From positions 868,001 through 932,000 of the forward strand of contig CP088295.1 of the NCBI GenBank assembly GCA_024666565.1: 64,000 nucleotides of DNA, in the 5' to 3' direction. Shown one piece after another: positions 45,524 to 54,566 of this stretch. Each line of letters opens with the position of its first letter. Position 1 is the stretch's first letter. The stretch comes from Svornostia abyssi (GTDB lineage Bacteria; Actinomycetota; Thermoleophilia; Solirubrobacterales; Solirubrobacteraceae). Position numbers and translations under genes: made by a program. The notes under the pieces were generated by a model, which was given only the letters and a program-made list of their open reading frames with translations, had not been told where the DNA came from and did not search any database.

Positions 45524-46510
45524 CCGATGCGGCGGGTCAGGCGCAGGCGCGGTTCGATCCGCGCGCCGACGCTCTGCTTGAACTGGACGAGGCCGGCATT
45601 GACGCCGAGCGGTGCGACGGGGTCCGGCTCGTTGGAGATGCCGAGGTCGAGCGAGCGGACGCCCTCGTCAAGCGCGCGCTCGACGACGCGCAGCGCGAGC
45701 ATGTTCATCGGCGACCGCTCGAAATCGTGTCCGCTGTCGCCCCAGGCCACGACGAGCTCCCGGCCCGGGACGACGCGGTAGATGAGCGCGGCGGCGCACG
45801 GCCCGGCGGGGGTGCGCAGCTCGAACATCCGCACGCGCGCCCCGAGCGCGGCGCGCGCGGCGGCGACGTAGGTCCGGCTGAGCGACAGCGCCCGGCCCTT
45901 CGCGGCGCGGTTCGCGGCGAGGATGTCGTACGCGCGGTCCCAGTCGTCCTCGGTCTCGGCCTCGTGCAGCTCGAAGCCCGCGTCGGCGAGATGCTTGAGG
46001 GCCCGCCGGGCGGGAGACCGCAGCGTGGCGAGGTAGTCGTCGACGCCCGCGAGGCCCTCCAGGTCGATGTGCTGGTTGAGCTCGGTCCGCGCGACCTCGA
46101 AGCCGTGGTTCAGGAGCGTGAAGAGGATGAGCGGCTCGCTGGCGCAGTAACACGTGGGACGCATCCGGATCTCGGCCTCGTCGACTCCCAGCTCCTCGAG
46201 CTCTGCGAGGGCGTGCACGACGACGGCCTCCACGTTCGCCGGGGTCTCACGATCCCGGGCGAGGTCGAGCCCGCCGAACGGTGCGCTGTGGCCGTTGACG
46301 AACCGGGTGCCGGTGATCACGCCGGACAGCGAGCCGAGCTCCCGGCCGTCGTGCTCGCAGGCGAGGCGCACCGCGCGCTGGCCGTCGGTCAGGTTCAGCC
46401 CGTGGTACCGGGCGCTGTTGAAGAGCGAGACCCATTCGGGCTCGCGTTCGGCAACGGCGGACGGGGCGCCGGACGTCAGCGCGCCGTGACGCTGAGGGGG
46501 GAGACGTCAC
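45520..46510 (-). CDS. GNAT/FemAB-like acyltransferase (N-terminal frame uncertain)
   Basis: The core contains VDDYLATLRSPARRALKHLADAGFELHE (in parts), CAAALIYRVVPGRELVVAWGDSGHDF and YRVVPG-type strands seen in FemAB/BioF2-like acyltransferases. A clean frame begins only at GTG 46371, but coding-like sequence (EREPEWVSLFNSARYHGLNL) extends upstream. Removing one base from the G6 run at 46496-46501 links it to a GTG at 46510, giving about 329 aa. Probably acylates an amino sugar or peptide of the surface polymer. Confidence 0.75.
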
Positions 46511-46550
46511 AGGTACAAGATCGGCGTCCGCTGGACGATCTTGAATCGCG

Positions 46551-47117
46551 TCAGGCGGTGTCCAGGCCGGTGCCGTTGTCGCCGTGCTTCGCGGCGACGA
46601 ACGCTCCGTAATCCCGGAAATAGTCCTCCTCCTCGTACGGCCGCGAGGCCAGCACGAGGCAGACCGAGCCGGAGGAGAAGTCGTCGAGCTCCCGCCAGAC
46701 CATGCGCGGGATGTACAGGCCGTAGTACGACCGGTTCAGGAAGAAGCGCTCGCGGTGCGTGCCGTCGTCGACGAGGACGTCGAGCGACCCGGACGCGGCC
46801 ACGACGAGCTGCTGGAGCTGCTGGTGGGCGTGCCCGCCGCGCCCCTCGCCGCCCGGCACGTCGTACAGGTAGTAGACCCGGGCGATGTCGAAGGGGATGT
46901 GGTTCGAGCCTTCGACGAAGGTGAGGTTCCCGCGCGGGTCCGCGATCCGGGGGAGGTCGACGATGCGGCAGCCGGTCTTCCCCTCGCGAAGGTGGGACCG
47001 CTGATCGGTGACGCGCCGACCGGGATGGGCATCGCGGCGTTCCTCCGTGGTGGGGAGGTACGGCTCGGAGGGGACGGAGATCCGGTCGGAGGCGGGCTGG
47101 CGAGGCACGACGCTCAC
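46551..47117 (-). CDS. fdtA: dTDP-4-oxo-sugar 3,4-ketoisomerase, FdtA/QdtA-type cupin
   Basis: Converts dTDP-4-keto-6-deoxyglucose to the 3-keto form. The core shows RGNLTFVEG, IPFDIARVYYLYDVPGGEGR, GGHAHQQLQQLVVAASGSL, PRMVWRELDDFSSGSV and EDYFRDYGAFV, matching FdtA/QdtA/WxcM cupins. At 188 aa from GTG 47117 it has about 45 extra N-terminal residues; a later GTG start is possible. It pairs with the aminotransferase at 47838. Which isomer (Fuc3N or Qui3N) cannot be told. Confidence 0.88.
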   Translation of the reverse strand: MSVVPRQPASDRISVPSEPYLPTTEERRDAHPGRRVTDQRSHLREGKTGCRIVDLPRIADPRGNLTFVEGSNHIPFDIARVYYLYDVPGGEGRGGHAHQQLQQLVVAASGSLDVLVDDGTHRERFFLNRSYYGLYIPRMVWRELDDFSSGSVCLVLASRPYEEEDYFRDYGAFVAAKHGDNGTGLDTA

Positions 47118-47155
47118 ACCCGGATCATCGGCGCCTCGGCGTGAGGGTTGAGGGG

Positions 47156-47533
47156 TTAGCGGATCTGGATGATCTCGACGCCGAGGGCGAGCCCGCTCCA
47201 GGCCCTGTCGGCAGTGAGCACCGGGCTCTGTGTGGCGAGCGCCAGTGCCAGGCATGCCCGGTCGGCAAGTCCGAGCCCGGCGGCGCGTGTCTCTGCGTGC
47301 AGCCCGGCGGCGAGTTGCGCCTGCGTGCGGTCGTAGTCGAGGATCGTGACGACCCCGGCCAAGCCGTCGATCACCGCCGGACGGGCGCGGCCCACATGCT
47401 GCGCGACCTCGGTGAGGTTCACGGTGCTCAGCAGCGGGATCTCGGGCTTCTCTAAGGCCGCACGGACTTCGGCGGCGCCGGGCTCGTCGCGCAGGAAGGC
47501 GATGACGGCGCTCGCGTCCAGAACCGCAGGCAT
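47156..47533 (-). CDS. vapC: VapC-family PIN toxin
   Basis: 125 aa PIN ribonuclease: acidic residues in AVLDASAVIAFL, NLTEVAQHV, LADRACLALALA and LTADRAW. ATG 47533 overlaps the antitoxin stop by ATGA. The pair sits between the fdtB and fdtA genes. Confidence 0.88.
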   Translation of the reverse strand: MPAVLDASAVIAFLRDEPGAAEVRAALEKPEIPLLSTVNLTEVAQHVGRARPAVIDGLAGVVTILDYDRTQAQLAAGLHAETRAAGLGLADRACLALALATQSPVLTADRAWSGLALGVEIIQIR

Positions 47534-47790
47534 CAGTCCTCGGCTGCCGCGTCCCGGTGGCGCTGCGCGAGGAAGTCGTCGACCGAGCCGGGGGCGTGGG
47601 CGAGGCTTCCCTGCATCGCATCGAGGGTGCGCCGGCGGGCTGCCGCCGGATCGCGCAGGACGACCGAGCCGTCGTCGGCCTCCTCCACGGCGACTTTTGC
47701 GTGGGGGCCGAGCCCGAGGCGGTCGCGCAGAGCCTTGGGCAACAGCACGCGACCTCGGCCGTCGGCCTGAATCATCTGTGCGTCACCCAT
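47533..47790 (-). CDS. AbrB/SpoVT-family antitoxin
   Basis: 85 aa. The N-terminal swapped-hairpin DNA-binding domain is clear: QADGRGRVLLPKALRDRLGL followed by VAVEEADDGSVVLRDP. The C-terminal 35 residues would bind the PIN toxin. ATG 47790 is exactly 6 nt after a TACACT -10 hexamer. Confidence 0.88.
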   Translation of the reverse strand: MGDAQMIQADGRGRVLLPKALRDRLGLGPHAKVAVEEADDGSVVLRDPAAARRRTLDAMQGSLAHAPGSVDDFLAQRHRDAAAED

Positions 47791-47825
47791 GGGCTGAGTG
47801 TAACGACGGATCGTGCTTGGTACAA
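47791..47825 (-). promoter_or_regulatory. Leaderless housekeeping-type promoter of the AbrB-VapC pair
   Basis: On the minus strand: TTGTAC (47820-47825), 17 nt, TACACT (47797-47802), 6 nt, ATG. This is a near-ideal vegetative promoter placed so that transcription starts at or next to the start codon. It gives the pair its own expression inside the fdtB-fdtA operon. Confidence 0.65.
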
Positions 47826-47837
47826 CGCCGTGACGCG

Positions 47838-48980
47838 TTACGCCACGAGGTGGAGCTTCTTGGCGTCGTCGCCGAAGCTCTTCACCGCGGCGATGACCTG
47901 GTCGGCCTGCTCGGTCGACATGTGCGGGCCGATCGGCAGGCTGAGGCATTCGCGCGCCCACGCCTCGGTGACGGAGAGGTCGCCCCCGGTCCTGATGCCC
48001 GCGTTCGCGTACGCACCCGAGAGGTGCGGCGGCTCGGGGTAGTGGATGAGGGTCTCGATCCCGCGGCTGCGCAGGTGCTCGGCGAGCTCGTCGCGGCGCG
48101 GGTGGCGCACGACGAAGAGGTGCCAGACGGGCTCGGAGCCCGGGGCGACGCGCGGGAGCTGCAGCTCCGGGATGCCCATGAGCCCGTTCCAGTACCGGAC
48201 GGCCAGCGCGTGACGGCGGCGGTTCCACTCGGGCAGGTGCGCGAGCTTGACCCGCAGCAGCCCCGCCTGGATCGGATCGAGCCGGCTGTTGACGCCCTGC
48301 TCGTCGTGGCGGTACTTCTCGCTCGAGCCGTAGTTGCGCAGGCGGCGCACCTCGTCGGCCAGGGCCGCGTCGTCGGTCGTGACCGCGCCCGCGTCCCCGT
48401 ACGCGCCGAGGTTCTTGCCCGGGTAGAAGGAGAACGCGGCGATGTCGCCGAGCGAACCCGCCGTGCGGTCGCCGACCTTCGCGAGGTGCGCCTGCGCGGC
48501 GTCCTCGACGATCGGCAGGTTGAAGCGGCGCAGCGGCGCGACGTCCATCGCCTGGCCGTACAGATGGACGGCGACGATGGCCTTCGTGCGCGGGCCGATG
48601 CGCTCGGCGGCGCTGACCGGGTCCAGGTTGCCGGTCTGCGGGTCCGGCTCGGCGGGGACCGGCTTCGCGCCCGTGGCGGTGACCGCCAGCCACGTCGCGA
48701 TGAAGGTGTGCCCGGGGACCAGGACCTCGTCGCCCGTGCCGATGCCCAGCGCGCGCAGCGCGAGCGTGAGCGCGTCCAGCCCGCTGTTCACCCCGATGGC
48801 GAAGCGCGTGCCGCAGGCGTCGGCCCACTCGCGCTCGAACGCCTCGACCTCCTCGCCGAGGATGTACCGGCCGGAGCCCAGCACGCGGCTCACCGCAGCG
48901 TCGAGCTCGGGGCGCAGCTCGCGGTAGCCGGCCTCGAGATCGAGGAACGGCACGCGCGCGGGATGTGGGTCGGAGCTCAC
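47838..48980 (-). CDS. fdtB: dTDP-3-amino-3,6-dideoxyhexose aminotransferase, FdtB/QdtB-type
   Basis: 380 aa PLP enzyme. Features: [68 protein letters not shown] and the PLP Lys in [16 protein letters not shown]. The similarity to FdtB/QdtB plus the nearby fdtA gene supports synthesis of a 3-amino-3,6-dideoxyhexose. GTG 48980 begins [15 protein letters not shown]. Divergent from a diguanylate cyclase. Confidence 0.88.
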   Translation of the reverse strand: MSSDPHPARVPFLDLEAGYRELRPELDAAVSRVLGSGRYILGEEVEAFEREWADACGTRFAIGVNSGLDALTLALRALGIGTGDEVLVPGHTFIATWLAVTATGAKPVPAEPDPQTGNLDPVSAAERIGPRTKAIVAVHLYGQAMDVAPLRRFNLPIVEDAAQAHLAKVGDRTAGSLGDIAAFSFYPGKNLGAYGDAGAVTTDDAALADEVRRLRNYGSSEKYRHDEQGVNSRLDPIQAGLLRVKLAHLPEWNRRRHALAVRYWNGLMGIPELQLPRVAPGSEPVWHLFVVRHPRRDELAEHLRSRGIETLIHYPEPPHLSGAYANAGIRTGGDLSVTEAWARECLSLPIGPHMSTEQADQVIAAVKSFGDDAKKLHLVA

Positions 48981-49086
48981 GATCGGAGGAATCGGACGCG
49001 GAAGTACAGGCTTGAACATACCGCCATCCCGGCAATTCCGAAAAACGGTCGAGTCAAACCGGTACCCGGCCGATAACGGGGTCTGG

Positions 49087-50124
49087 ATGTCTCTGCGCGC
49101 CATGTTTTCCACGACCGAGGTTGAGCGGCTGCGCCAGGTCGAGAACGAGCAGCTGGTCCGCCCCGCGGCCCAGCGCCACGTCCTCATGTGCGTGTTCGTG
49201 ATGATCGCGGTCGTCCTGACCGAGCCCCGGCACGTCATCCTCGCCGGCGCGGCGACCGTCGCCGTCGCCGCCGTGGTCATCGGGCTCGTGCAGATCGGTC
49301 TCTCACGCTCGCGGCACGTCCGCTTCTGGATGGCGATCGAGAACCTCGTCATCGTCACGACGATCGGCGTCGCGACGGCGGTGACCGGCGGGCTGGAGAG
49401 CCCGGCGGTTCCGGTGTTCTGCGTGATGGCGGCGTTCATCGGGATCCGGTTCAACGGCCTGCTCTCCCGGGTGCTGCTCGCCTACGTCGTGTTCTGCGCC
49501 GTGGCCGGCGTGCTCATCGCCGACCCGGGGGTCGTCACGGCCCAGCCGGGCCTGCTGACGAGCTGGCTGGCGGCGTGTATGGCGGTCTGGATCGCCACGA
49601 CCGCGGTCGGGCATTCCGAACGGCGCGCGCGCACCGACGCGATCAGCGACACCCTCACCGGCCTGCTGAATCGCAAGGCGTTCGACCTGCGCATCGAGTC
49701 GCTCGAGCAGCAGGCCGCGGGCCGGTCCCTTCCCGTCGCGATCCTCATGTGCGATCTCGACGGCTTCAAGCACGTCAACGACACGCTCGGCCACGACGGG
49801 GGCGACGACGTGCTGCGGCGCGTCGCCGACAGCCTGCAGGCCAGCGCCCGCAGCACCGACCGGGTCTACCGGCTCGGAGGCGACGAGTTCGCCGTCGTGC
49901 TCGACGGGGCGTCGGTCGAGGACGCCGAGGACGTCGGCGAGCGGCTGCGCGTGGGCGTCGAACAGGCCTTCCCCGACCTGCCCCGCGTGACCCTCTCGGT
50001 CGGCGTGGCGACGGCCGAGGCCGCCCAGATGCACCTGCATGACGTCAAGAGCACCGCGGACCGCGCGCTGTACGAAGCCAAGCGCGGCGGACGCAACGCG
50101 GTGGTCTGCGCGGCGCCGGCGTAG
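49087..50124 (+). CDS. Membrane diguanylate cyclase
   Basis: 345 aa. About six membrane segments in residues 30-185, then a GGDEF domain with [24 protein letters not shown] and GGDEF, plus an RxxD inhibitory site (RSTD) five residues before GGDEF. It should make c-di-GMP with product inhibition. ATG 49087. Upstream is GCCGATAA (a perfect sigma-28 -10) but no -35 at the right distance. Ends 6 nt before a convergent toxin gene. Confidence 0.93.
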   Translation: MSLRAMFSTTEVERLRQVENEQLVRPAAQRHVLMCVFVMIAVVLTEPRHVILAGAATVAVAAVVIGLVQIGLSRSRHVRFWMAIENLVIVTTIGVATAVTGGLESPAVPVFCVMAAFIGIRFNGLLSRVLLAYVVFCAVAGVLIADPGVVTAQPGLLTSWLAACMAVWIATTAVGHSERRARTDAISDTLTGLLNRKAFDLRIESLEQQAAGRSLPVAILMCDLDGFKHVNDTLGHDGGDDVLRRVADSLQASARSTDRVYRLGGDEFAVVLDGASVEDAEDVGERLRVGVEQAFPDLPRVTLSVGVATAEAAQMHLHDVKSTADRALYEAKRGGRNAVVCAAPA

Positions 50125-50130
50125 TGGCCG

Positions 50131-50547
50131 TCAGACGAACGGGTTCTCAACCGTCACGCCCGCGAGGGTCGCGCCCGTGTGGAGGTCCTCGGTGAGCAGC
50201 GTCCCGCAGCGCGCCGAGCGTGCCGCCGCGAGGATCAGGCCGTCCCAGTAGGAGACCTGGTGAGCCTCGTGGATCTCGATGCCGGCGCGCACGAGCTGCG
50301 CGTCGACTGGGACGACCGGGAGCAGGCTGAGACCGGCGACCGCCGCCGCGGCGTCGGCGGTCGACAGCGGTGTGGGCAGACGACGTGTGACGGCGTTGAA
50401 GAACTCGCCGAGCACCTGGGCGCTGATCACGAGATCGTTGACGCGCGACGCCAGCAGCGCAGCGGCGCGCTGCTGCTTCTCCGGCTCCGAGACGTCGTGT
50501 GCGTAGACGAGGACGTTGGTGTCGACGAACGCGCGGTCAGCGGCCAC
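50131..50547 (-). CDS. vapC: VapC-family PIN toxin
   Basis: 138 aa from GTG 50547. Acidic residues in AFVDTNVLVYAHD, QVLGEFFNAV, SYWDGLILAAA and LLTEDLHTG fit the PIN active site. The start overlaps the antitoxin gene by 11 nt; upstream in-frame starts would run deep into it. Confidence 0.88.
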   Translation of the reverse strand: MAADRAFVDTNVLVYAHDVSEPEKQQRAAALLASRVNDLVISAQVLGEFFNAVTRRLPTPLSTADAAAAVAGLSLLPVVPVDAQLVRAGIEIHEAHQVSYWDGLILAAARSARCGTLLTEDLHTGATLAGVTVENPFV

Positions 50548-50776
50548 GGTCGTACAGCTCGTCGCGGGTCCACGAGCGGCCGCCAGGGCCACTGGAGGCC
50601 TGGCTGCGCGCGGCAACCTCCAGGAACTGCCGCATGCCCTCCTCGGCGGGGCTCTTGCCGGCGTACTCCTCCAGGAACTCCCGCACCACGGAATTCACCG
50701 ACGTGTCGCGCTCGAGCGCGCGAATGCGGGCCCGACGAAGGAGGTCGTCGTCGATGCTGAGCGTCAGATTTGCCAC
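50537..50776 (-). CDS. Ribbon-helix-helix antitoxin
   Basis: 79 aa. N-terminal RHH fold: ANLTLSIDDDLLRRARIRAL followed by TSVNSVVREFLEEYAG; the C-terminus carries the toxin-binding part. GTG 50776 is exactly 6 nt after TACACT. Confidence 0.85.
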   Translation of the reverse strand: MANLTLSIDDDLLRRARIRALERDTSVNSVVREFLEEYAGKSPAEEGMRQFLEVAARSQASSGPGGRSWTRDELYDRGR

Positions 50777-50802
50777 GGGATCAGTGTAGCACGGGACCCG
50801 TG
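50777..50802 (-). promoter_or_regulatory. Promoter and operator of the RHH-VapC pair
   Basis: TACACT on the minus strand (50783-50788) is followed by 6 nt and the GTG. Directly upstream is the perfect dyad CACGGG-A-CCCGTG (50790-50802), well placed for autorepression by the RHH antitoxin. Confidence 0.55.
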
Positions 50803-50851
50803 TTGGAGCGAAGCGGCGGGATATCGGATGCACGCCTAGAATTCCGGGTGC

Positions 50852-52759
50852 ATGCGCCGCCGGTTCGGATCCGCGGCCTTCCCCCTGCATCGCCATTCGC
50901 TCCCGCAGCTCGTGGTCGACGGGGTGCTGGTCGCGCTCGCGTACGTGCTCGCCTACGAGCTGCGTTTCGGCGATCTCTCCTCCGGCGTGCCGGAGCGCTT
51001 CCAGGACCTCCGCGAGGCGACGATCCTGCCGCTCGTCCTCGGGTCGCTGGCGCTGTTCGTCGTCTTCCGGATGTACCAGAAGTGGTGGCGCTACTCGACG
51101 AACCGGGACCTCTTCGTCGTCGGCCAAGCGGTGCTCGTCTCGACCGTGGCGCTCGTCGCGTACGTCGCGATCGTCAAGCCGGTCGAGTGGGTCGGTGGCG
51201 CGGTCACCATCCCGTCCGGCGTCGTCGTCCTCTACGCGCTCCTGTGCACCGCGCTCGTCGGCGGCGCCCGCGTCGTCGCCCGGATGCTGCACGAGCGCCC
51301 GCTGCGCGGCTACCGCCCGCGAGCCGACGCGCGCGGCCTGCTGATCGTCGGCGCCGGTGACGGTGGCCGGCTGGTCCTCCGCGAGATCATCCGCAACCCC
51401 GACCTCAAGCTGCGGCCGGTCGGATTCGTCGACGACGACCCGACGAAGGCCGGCCTGCGCATCGACGGCGTCCGGGTGCTGGGCACCACCGAGCAGCTCA
51501 CGCGGGTGCTCGACGAGGCCGAGCCCGACGAGGTCACCATCGCGATCCCGTCCGCGCCCGGCGTGGTCCGTGCCCGTGTCGTGAAGGCCTGCCGCGAGCG
51601 CGGCATTCCCGTGCGCACGCTGCCGACCGTCTTCGAGCTGCTCCAGGGCGAGGGCCGCTACGTCAAGCAGGTCCGCGACGTGCAGGTCGAGGACGTGCTG
51701 GGCCGCGAACCGGTCGTCATGGAGCTCGACCGTGTCGGCGCCTACCTGACGGGCGAGGTCGTGCTTGTCACCGGCGCGGGCGGGTCGATCGGCAGCGAGC
51801 TGTGCCGCCAGATCGCCCGCGTGGGTCCGCGCAAGCTCATCTGTCTCGACCACGCCGAGGACAACCTCTTCACCATCGAGCGCGAGCTGCTCGACGATCG
51901 CCACGTCCACCCCTCCACGCAGGTCTCGGTGCTGGCCGACTGCAAGGAGGAGGAGCGCATGCGCGAGGTGTTCGCCGAGCACCGGCCGACGATCGTCTTC
52001 CACGCCGCCGCGTACAAGCACGTCGGGCTCATGGAGAGCAACCCCGTCGAGGCGGTGCGCAACAACGCGATCGCCACGCGCGTCGTCGCGCGGATCGCGG
52101 GGGACACGAAGGTCAAGACGTTCGTCCTGGTCTCCACCGACAAGGCGGTGAGCCCCGCGACCGTCATGGGCGCCAGCAAGGCGCTCGGCGAGTGGGCGGT
52201 CGAGGCGGAGAACACCCGCTACCCGGACACGCGCTTCACGAGCGTGCGCTTCGGCAACGTGCTCGGCTCGTCGGGGTCGGTCGTCCCGATCTTCCGCCGG
52301 CAGATCGCGCGCGGCGGGCCGGTCACGGTCACCGACGAGCGCATGACGCGCTACTTCATGACGATCCCGGAGGCGGTGCAGCTCATCATCCGCTCCGCCA
52401 CGCTCGGCGACGGCGGCGAGACGTTCGTCCTGGAGATGGGCGAGCCCGTGAACATCATGGACCTGGCCCGCGCGATGATCGAGCTGTCCGGCCTGGAGCC
52501 GGGGCGTGACATCGAGATCGAGGTCGTCGGCCGCCGCGCCGGCGAGAAGCTCCACGAGGAGCTGTTCAACCCGCATGAGCGCCCGCAGCCCACGCCGTCG
52601 GAGAAGATCATGCGCGCCGAGCGCCCGCCGCTCGACCCGCAGGCCGTGGACCGCGCGTTCGACCAGATCGGGCTGCTCGTCCTCGAGGGTGACGCGGCGG
52701 CGTTGGCGGCGAAGGTCTCGGAGCTCATGGCGGGCCGCGGCGTCGCGGCGCGGCACTAG
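50852..52759 (+). CDS. Membrane nucleotide-sugar 4,6-dehydratase (CapD/WbpM/PglF type)
   Basis: 635 aa. Four membrane helices (about 15-135), a CoA-binding-like Rossmann domain (about 140-275: LLIVGAGDGGRLVLREI), then an extended SDR domain with VTGAGGSIGSELCRQI, AAAYKHVGLMESNP, LVSTDKAV and PATVMGASKALGE. Members turn UDP-GlcNAc into a 4-keto-6-deoxy sugar for glycoprotein or capsule synthesis. It probably feeds an aminotransferase such as that at 35007. Confidence 0.93.
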   Translation: MRRRFGSAAFPLHRHSLPQLVVDGVLVALAYVLAYELRFGDLSSGVPERFQDLREATILPLVLGSLALFVVFRMYQKWWRYSTNRDLFVVGQAVLVSTVALVAYVAIVKPVEWVGGAVTIPSGVVVLYALLCTALVGGARVVARMLHERPLRGYRPRADARGLLIVGAGDGGRLVLREIIRNPDLKLRPVGFVDDDPTKAGLRIDGVRVLGTTEQLTRVLDEAEPDEVTIAIPSAPGVVRARVVKACRERGIPVRTLPTVFELLQGEGRYVKQVRDVQVEDVLGREPVVMELDRVGAYLTGEVVLVTGAGGSIGSELCRQIARVGPRKLICLDHAEDNLFTIERELLDDRHVHPSTQVSVLADCKEEERMREVFAEHRPTIVFHAAAYKHVGLMESNPVEAVRNNAIATRVVARIAGDTKVKTFVLVSTDKAVSPATVMGASKALGEWAVEAENTRYPDTRFTSVRFGNVLGSSGSVVPIFRRQIARGGPVTVTDERMTRYFMTIPEAVQLIIRSATLGDGGETFVLEMGEPVNIMDLARAMIELSGLEPGRDIEIEVVGRRAGEKLHEELFNPHERPQPTPSEKIMRAERPPLDPQAVDRAFDQIGLLVLEGDAAALAAKVSELMAGRGVAARH

Positions 52760-52803
52760 CGAACGGCGGGACCGTGGGTCCGGTCACTACCATCCCGTCC
52801 TTC

Positions 52804-54003
52804 ATGCCGTTCGTGCAGGCAGCGATCTCCGTCTCCGACGCGATCGAGACCTACGGCGCGTACGCCGGCCTGGCTGCCGTCGTCGGGCTCGGGGTGCTCT
52901 CGCTTCTCTACTTCGCGCAAGCGCGCGAAGTCAAACGCCTGCGCGAATGGGCCGCCGGAGCCGAGGAGCGCGAGGCCGACCTCACGCGCCGCATCGTCGC
53001 CCAGGCGTCACGCGCGGCGGCAGCGAGTCGTCCGCTCTCGCCCCAGACTGCGGCCGGCAAGGGTCAGAAGCCGGTGCCCAAGGCTGCGCCCGCCACGGTG
53101 GCGGCTGCCGCGGCGGTGGCGAAGGTCGCCGATCCGCCGACGGGTCCACACGCCGTTCCGGCCGCCGCGGGCGCCACCGCTGCCGCCACTGCGACGCCGC
53201 CTGCCGCCGCCGACGGGCCGACCACCGTGACGCCCGCCATCCCGGCCAAGCCCGCCGCGGCCCCGCCCGCGGGCGCGCCCGGCGCCCCGAACGGCCAGCC
53301 GCCGATGGCCAAGCCGGCCGAGATCCCGGCGAAGCCCGCCGCCGCGGCGCCCGCGGCGCAGGACACCGGTGACACCGGTCCCGTCCAGCCGGTCCGCACC
53401 ACGGCGCCGCGCCCCGCGCGCGCGGCCACGCCCGTGGCGGCACCGCCGTCACGCGGTCCCGCGCGCCGTGGCGAGGATGCCGGCGGCCGCTCGACGGGCA
53501 AGGTGCTCGGCATCGTGGCCGGCGTCGTCCTCGGCGTGGTCGTCGTGGGCTTCGGGGCCACCCAGCTCCTGGGTGGCGACGACGCGCCCGCGCCGTCGAA
53601 CACCGTCGGCGAGACGGTCGCCGAGCCGGCGGCCGGCTCCGGGTCGGCCTCCGAGGAGCCCGCGCGCACCAGCACCACCGCCGCCGGCGGGAATGCCCCC
53701 TCGAGTGTGAACGTGGCCGTGCTGAACGGCACCACGGTCACCGGGCTGGCCGCCGAGATCGCGCAGCAGATCGAGAAGGCGGGCTACGTCCGCGGCACGG
53801 TCACGAACTCGCCCGATCAGTCGCGCTCCGCCACGATCGTGAGCTTCCGCGAGGGCAGCCGCAGCGACGCGCTGAAGGTCGCCCAGCAGATCGGCGTCGG
53901 GGAGGACGCGGTGCAGCCGCTCGACCCCAGCGACGCCGTCACCGCGGGCGAGGATGCCGACGTCGTCGTGATCGTCGGCGCCGACCGCACCGACCTGCCG
54001 TAG
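52804..54003 (+). CDS. LytR C-terminal-domain membrane protein
   Basis: 399 aa from ATG 52804 (GTG 52774 would add 10 residues). One N-terminal helix (about 13-38), a cytoplasmic Ala/Pro/Lys-rich low-complexity region (about 65-230), a second helix (about 237-262: VLGIVAGVVLGVVVVGFG) and an extracytoplasmic LytR_C domain (VNVAVLNGTTVTGLAAEIAQQIEKAG, in parts). Role in wall polymer attachment or regulation is suggested by the domain only. Confidence 0.8.
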   Translation: MPFVQAAISVSDAIETYGAYAGLAAVVGLGVLSLLYFAQAREVKRLREWAAGAEEREADLTRRIVAQASRAAAASRPLSPQTAAGKGQKPVPKAAPATVAAAAAVAKVADPPTGPHAVPAAAGATAAATATPPAAADGPTTVTPAIPAKPAAAPPAGAPGAPNGQPPMAKPAEIPAKPAAAAPAAQDTGDTGPVQPVRTTAPRPARAATPVAAPPSRGPARRGEDAGGRSTGKVLGIVAGVVLGVVVVGFGATQLLGGDDAPAPSNTVGETVAEPAAGSGSASEEPARTSTTAAGGNAPSSVNVAVLNGTTVTGLAAEIAQQIEKAGYVRGTVTNSPDQSRSATIVSFREGSRSDALKVAQQIGVGEDAVQPLDPSDAVTAGEDADVVVIVGADRTDLP

Positions 54004-54008
54004 CCGCC

Positions 54009-54566
54009 ATGCCGACTGCGGACGAGCGCCCGCTGCTGCTGGCGCGTCACGGCGAGACGGCCGACAACGCGGCGCGCCGCTTCCAGGGCAGCCGCAACCC
54101 GCCGCTGAATCCGCGAGGCCGCGAGCAGGCCGCCGCCCTGGCGCGGATGCTGCGCGCCGAGCCGATCGCCGCGCTGTGGGCCAGCCCCCTGCTGCGCGCG
54201 GCGGAGACCGCGGAGATCGTGGCGGAGGTGATCGGCCTGCCCGTGCAGCTCGACGACCGGCTGCGTGAGATCGACGTCGGCGACTGGACGGGCCGCTCCT
54301 ACGCCGAGATCTTCCTGGAGGCGCCCGGCGAGCTCGAGCGCTGGGCCGCCGGCGACCTGGAGTTCCGCTTCCCCGGGGGCGAGTCGCTCGCCGAGCAGAC
54401 CGACCGCGTGGTGGAGGCGCTCGAGGAGATCCGGGCCGCGGTCGTGCCGGCCCTCGTGGTCTGCCACGGCGGTGTGATCCGCGTTGCACAGCGCGCGCTG
54501 GGCAGGGGTGTGGGCGAGGACGCCGAACTCGCGCAGGTGGGCAACGGGACCGTGCACCGCCTGTGA
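54009..54566 (+). CDS. Histidine phosphatase family protein
   Basis: 185 aa phosphoglycerate-mutase-like phosphatase with catalytic LLLARHGETADN, ASPLLRAAETAEIV, LREIDVGDWTGRS and VVCHGGVIR. Substrate unknown. It lies 5 nt after the LytR_C gene and overlaps the next by 4 nt, so it is part of the surface operon. Confidence 0.88.
   Translation: MPTADERPLLLARHGETADNAARRFQGSRNPPLNPRGREQAAALARMLRAEPIAALWASPLLRAAETAEIVAEVIGLPVQLDDRLREIDVGDWTGRSYAEIFLEAPGELERWAAGDLEFRFPGGESLAEQTDRVVEALEEIRAAVVPALVVCHGGVIRVAQRALGRGVGEDAELAQVGNGTVHRL

Noticed and set aside
49040..49086. Sigma-28 promoter for the membrane diguanylate cyclase.
   Set aside because: GCCGATAA is a perfect -10, but the only TCAA lies 12 nt upstream instead of 16. 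It was noted but not called.
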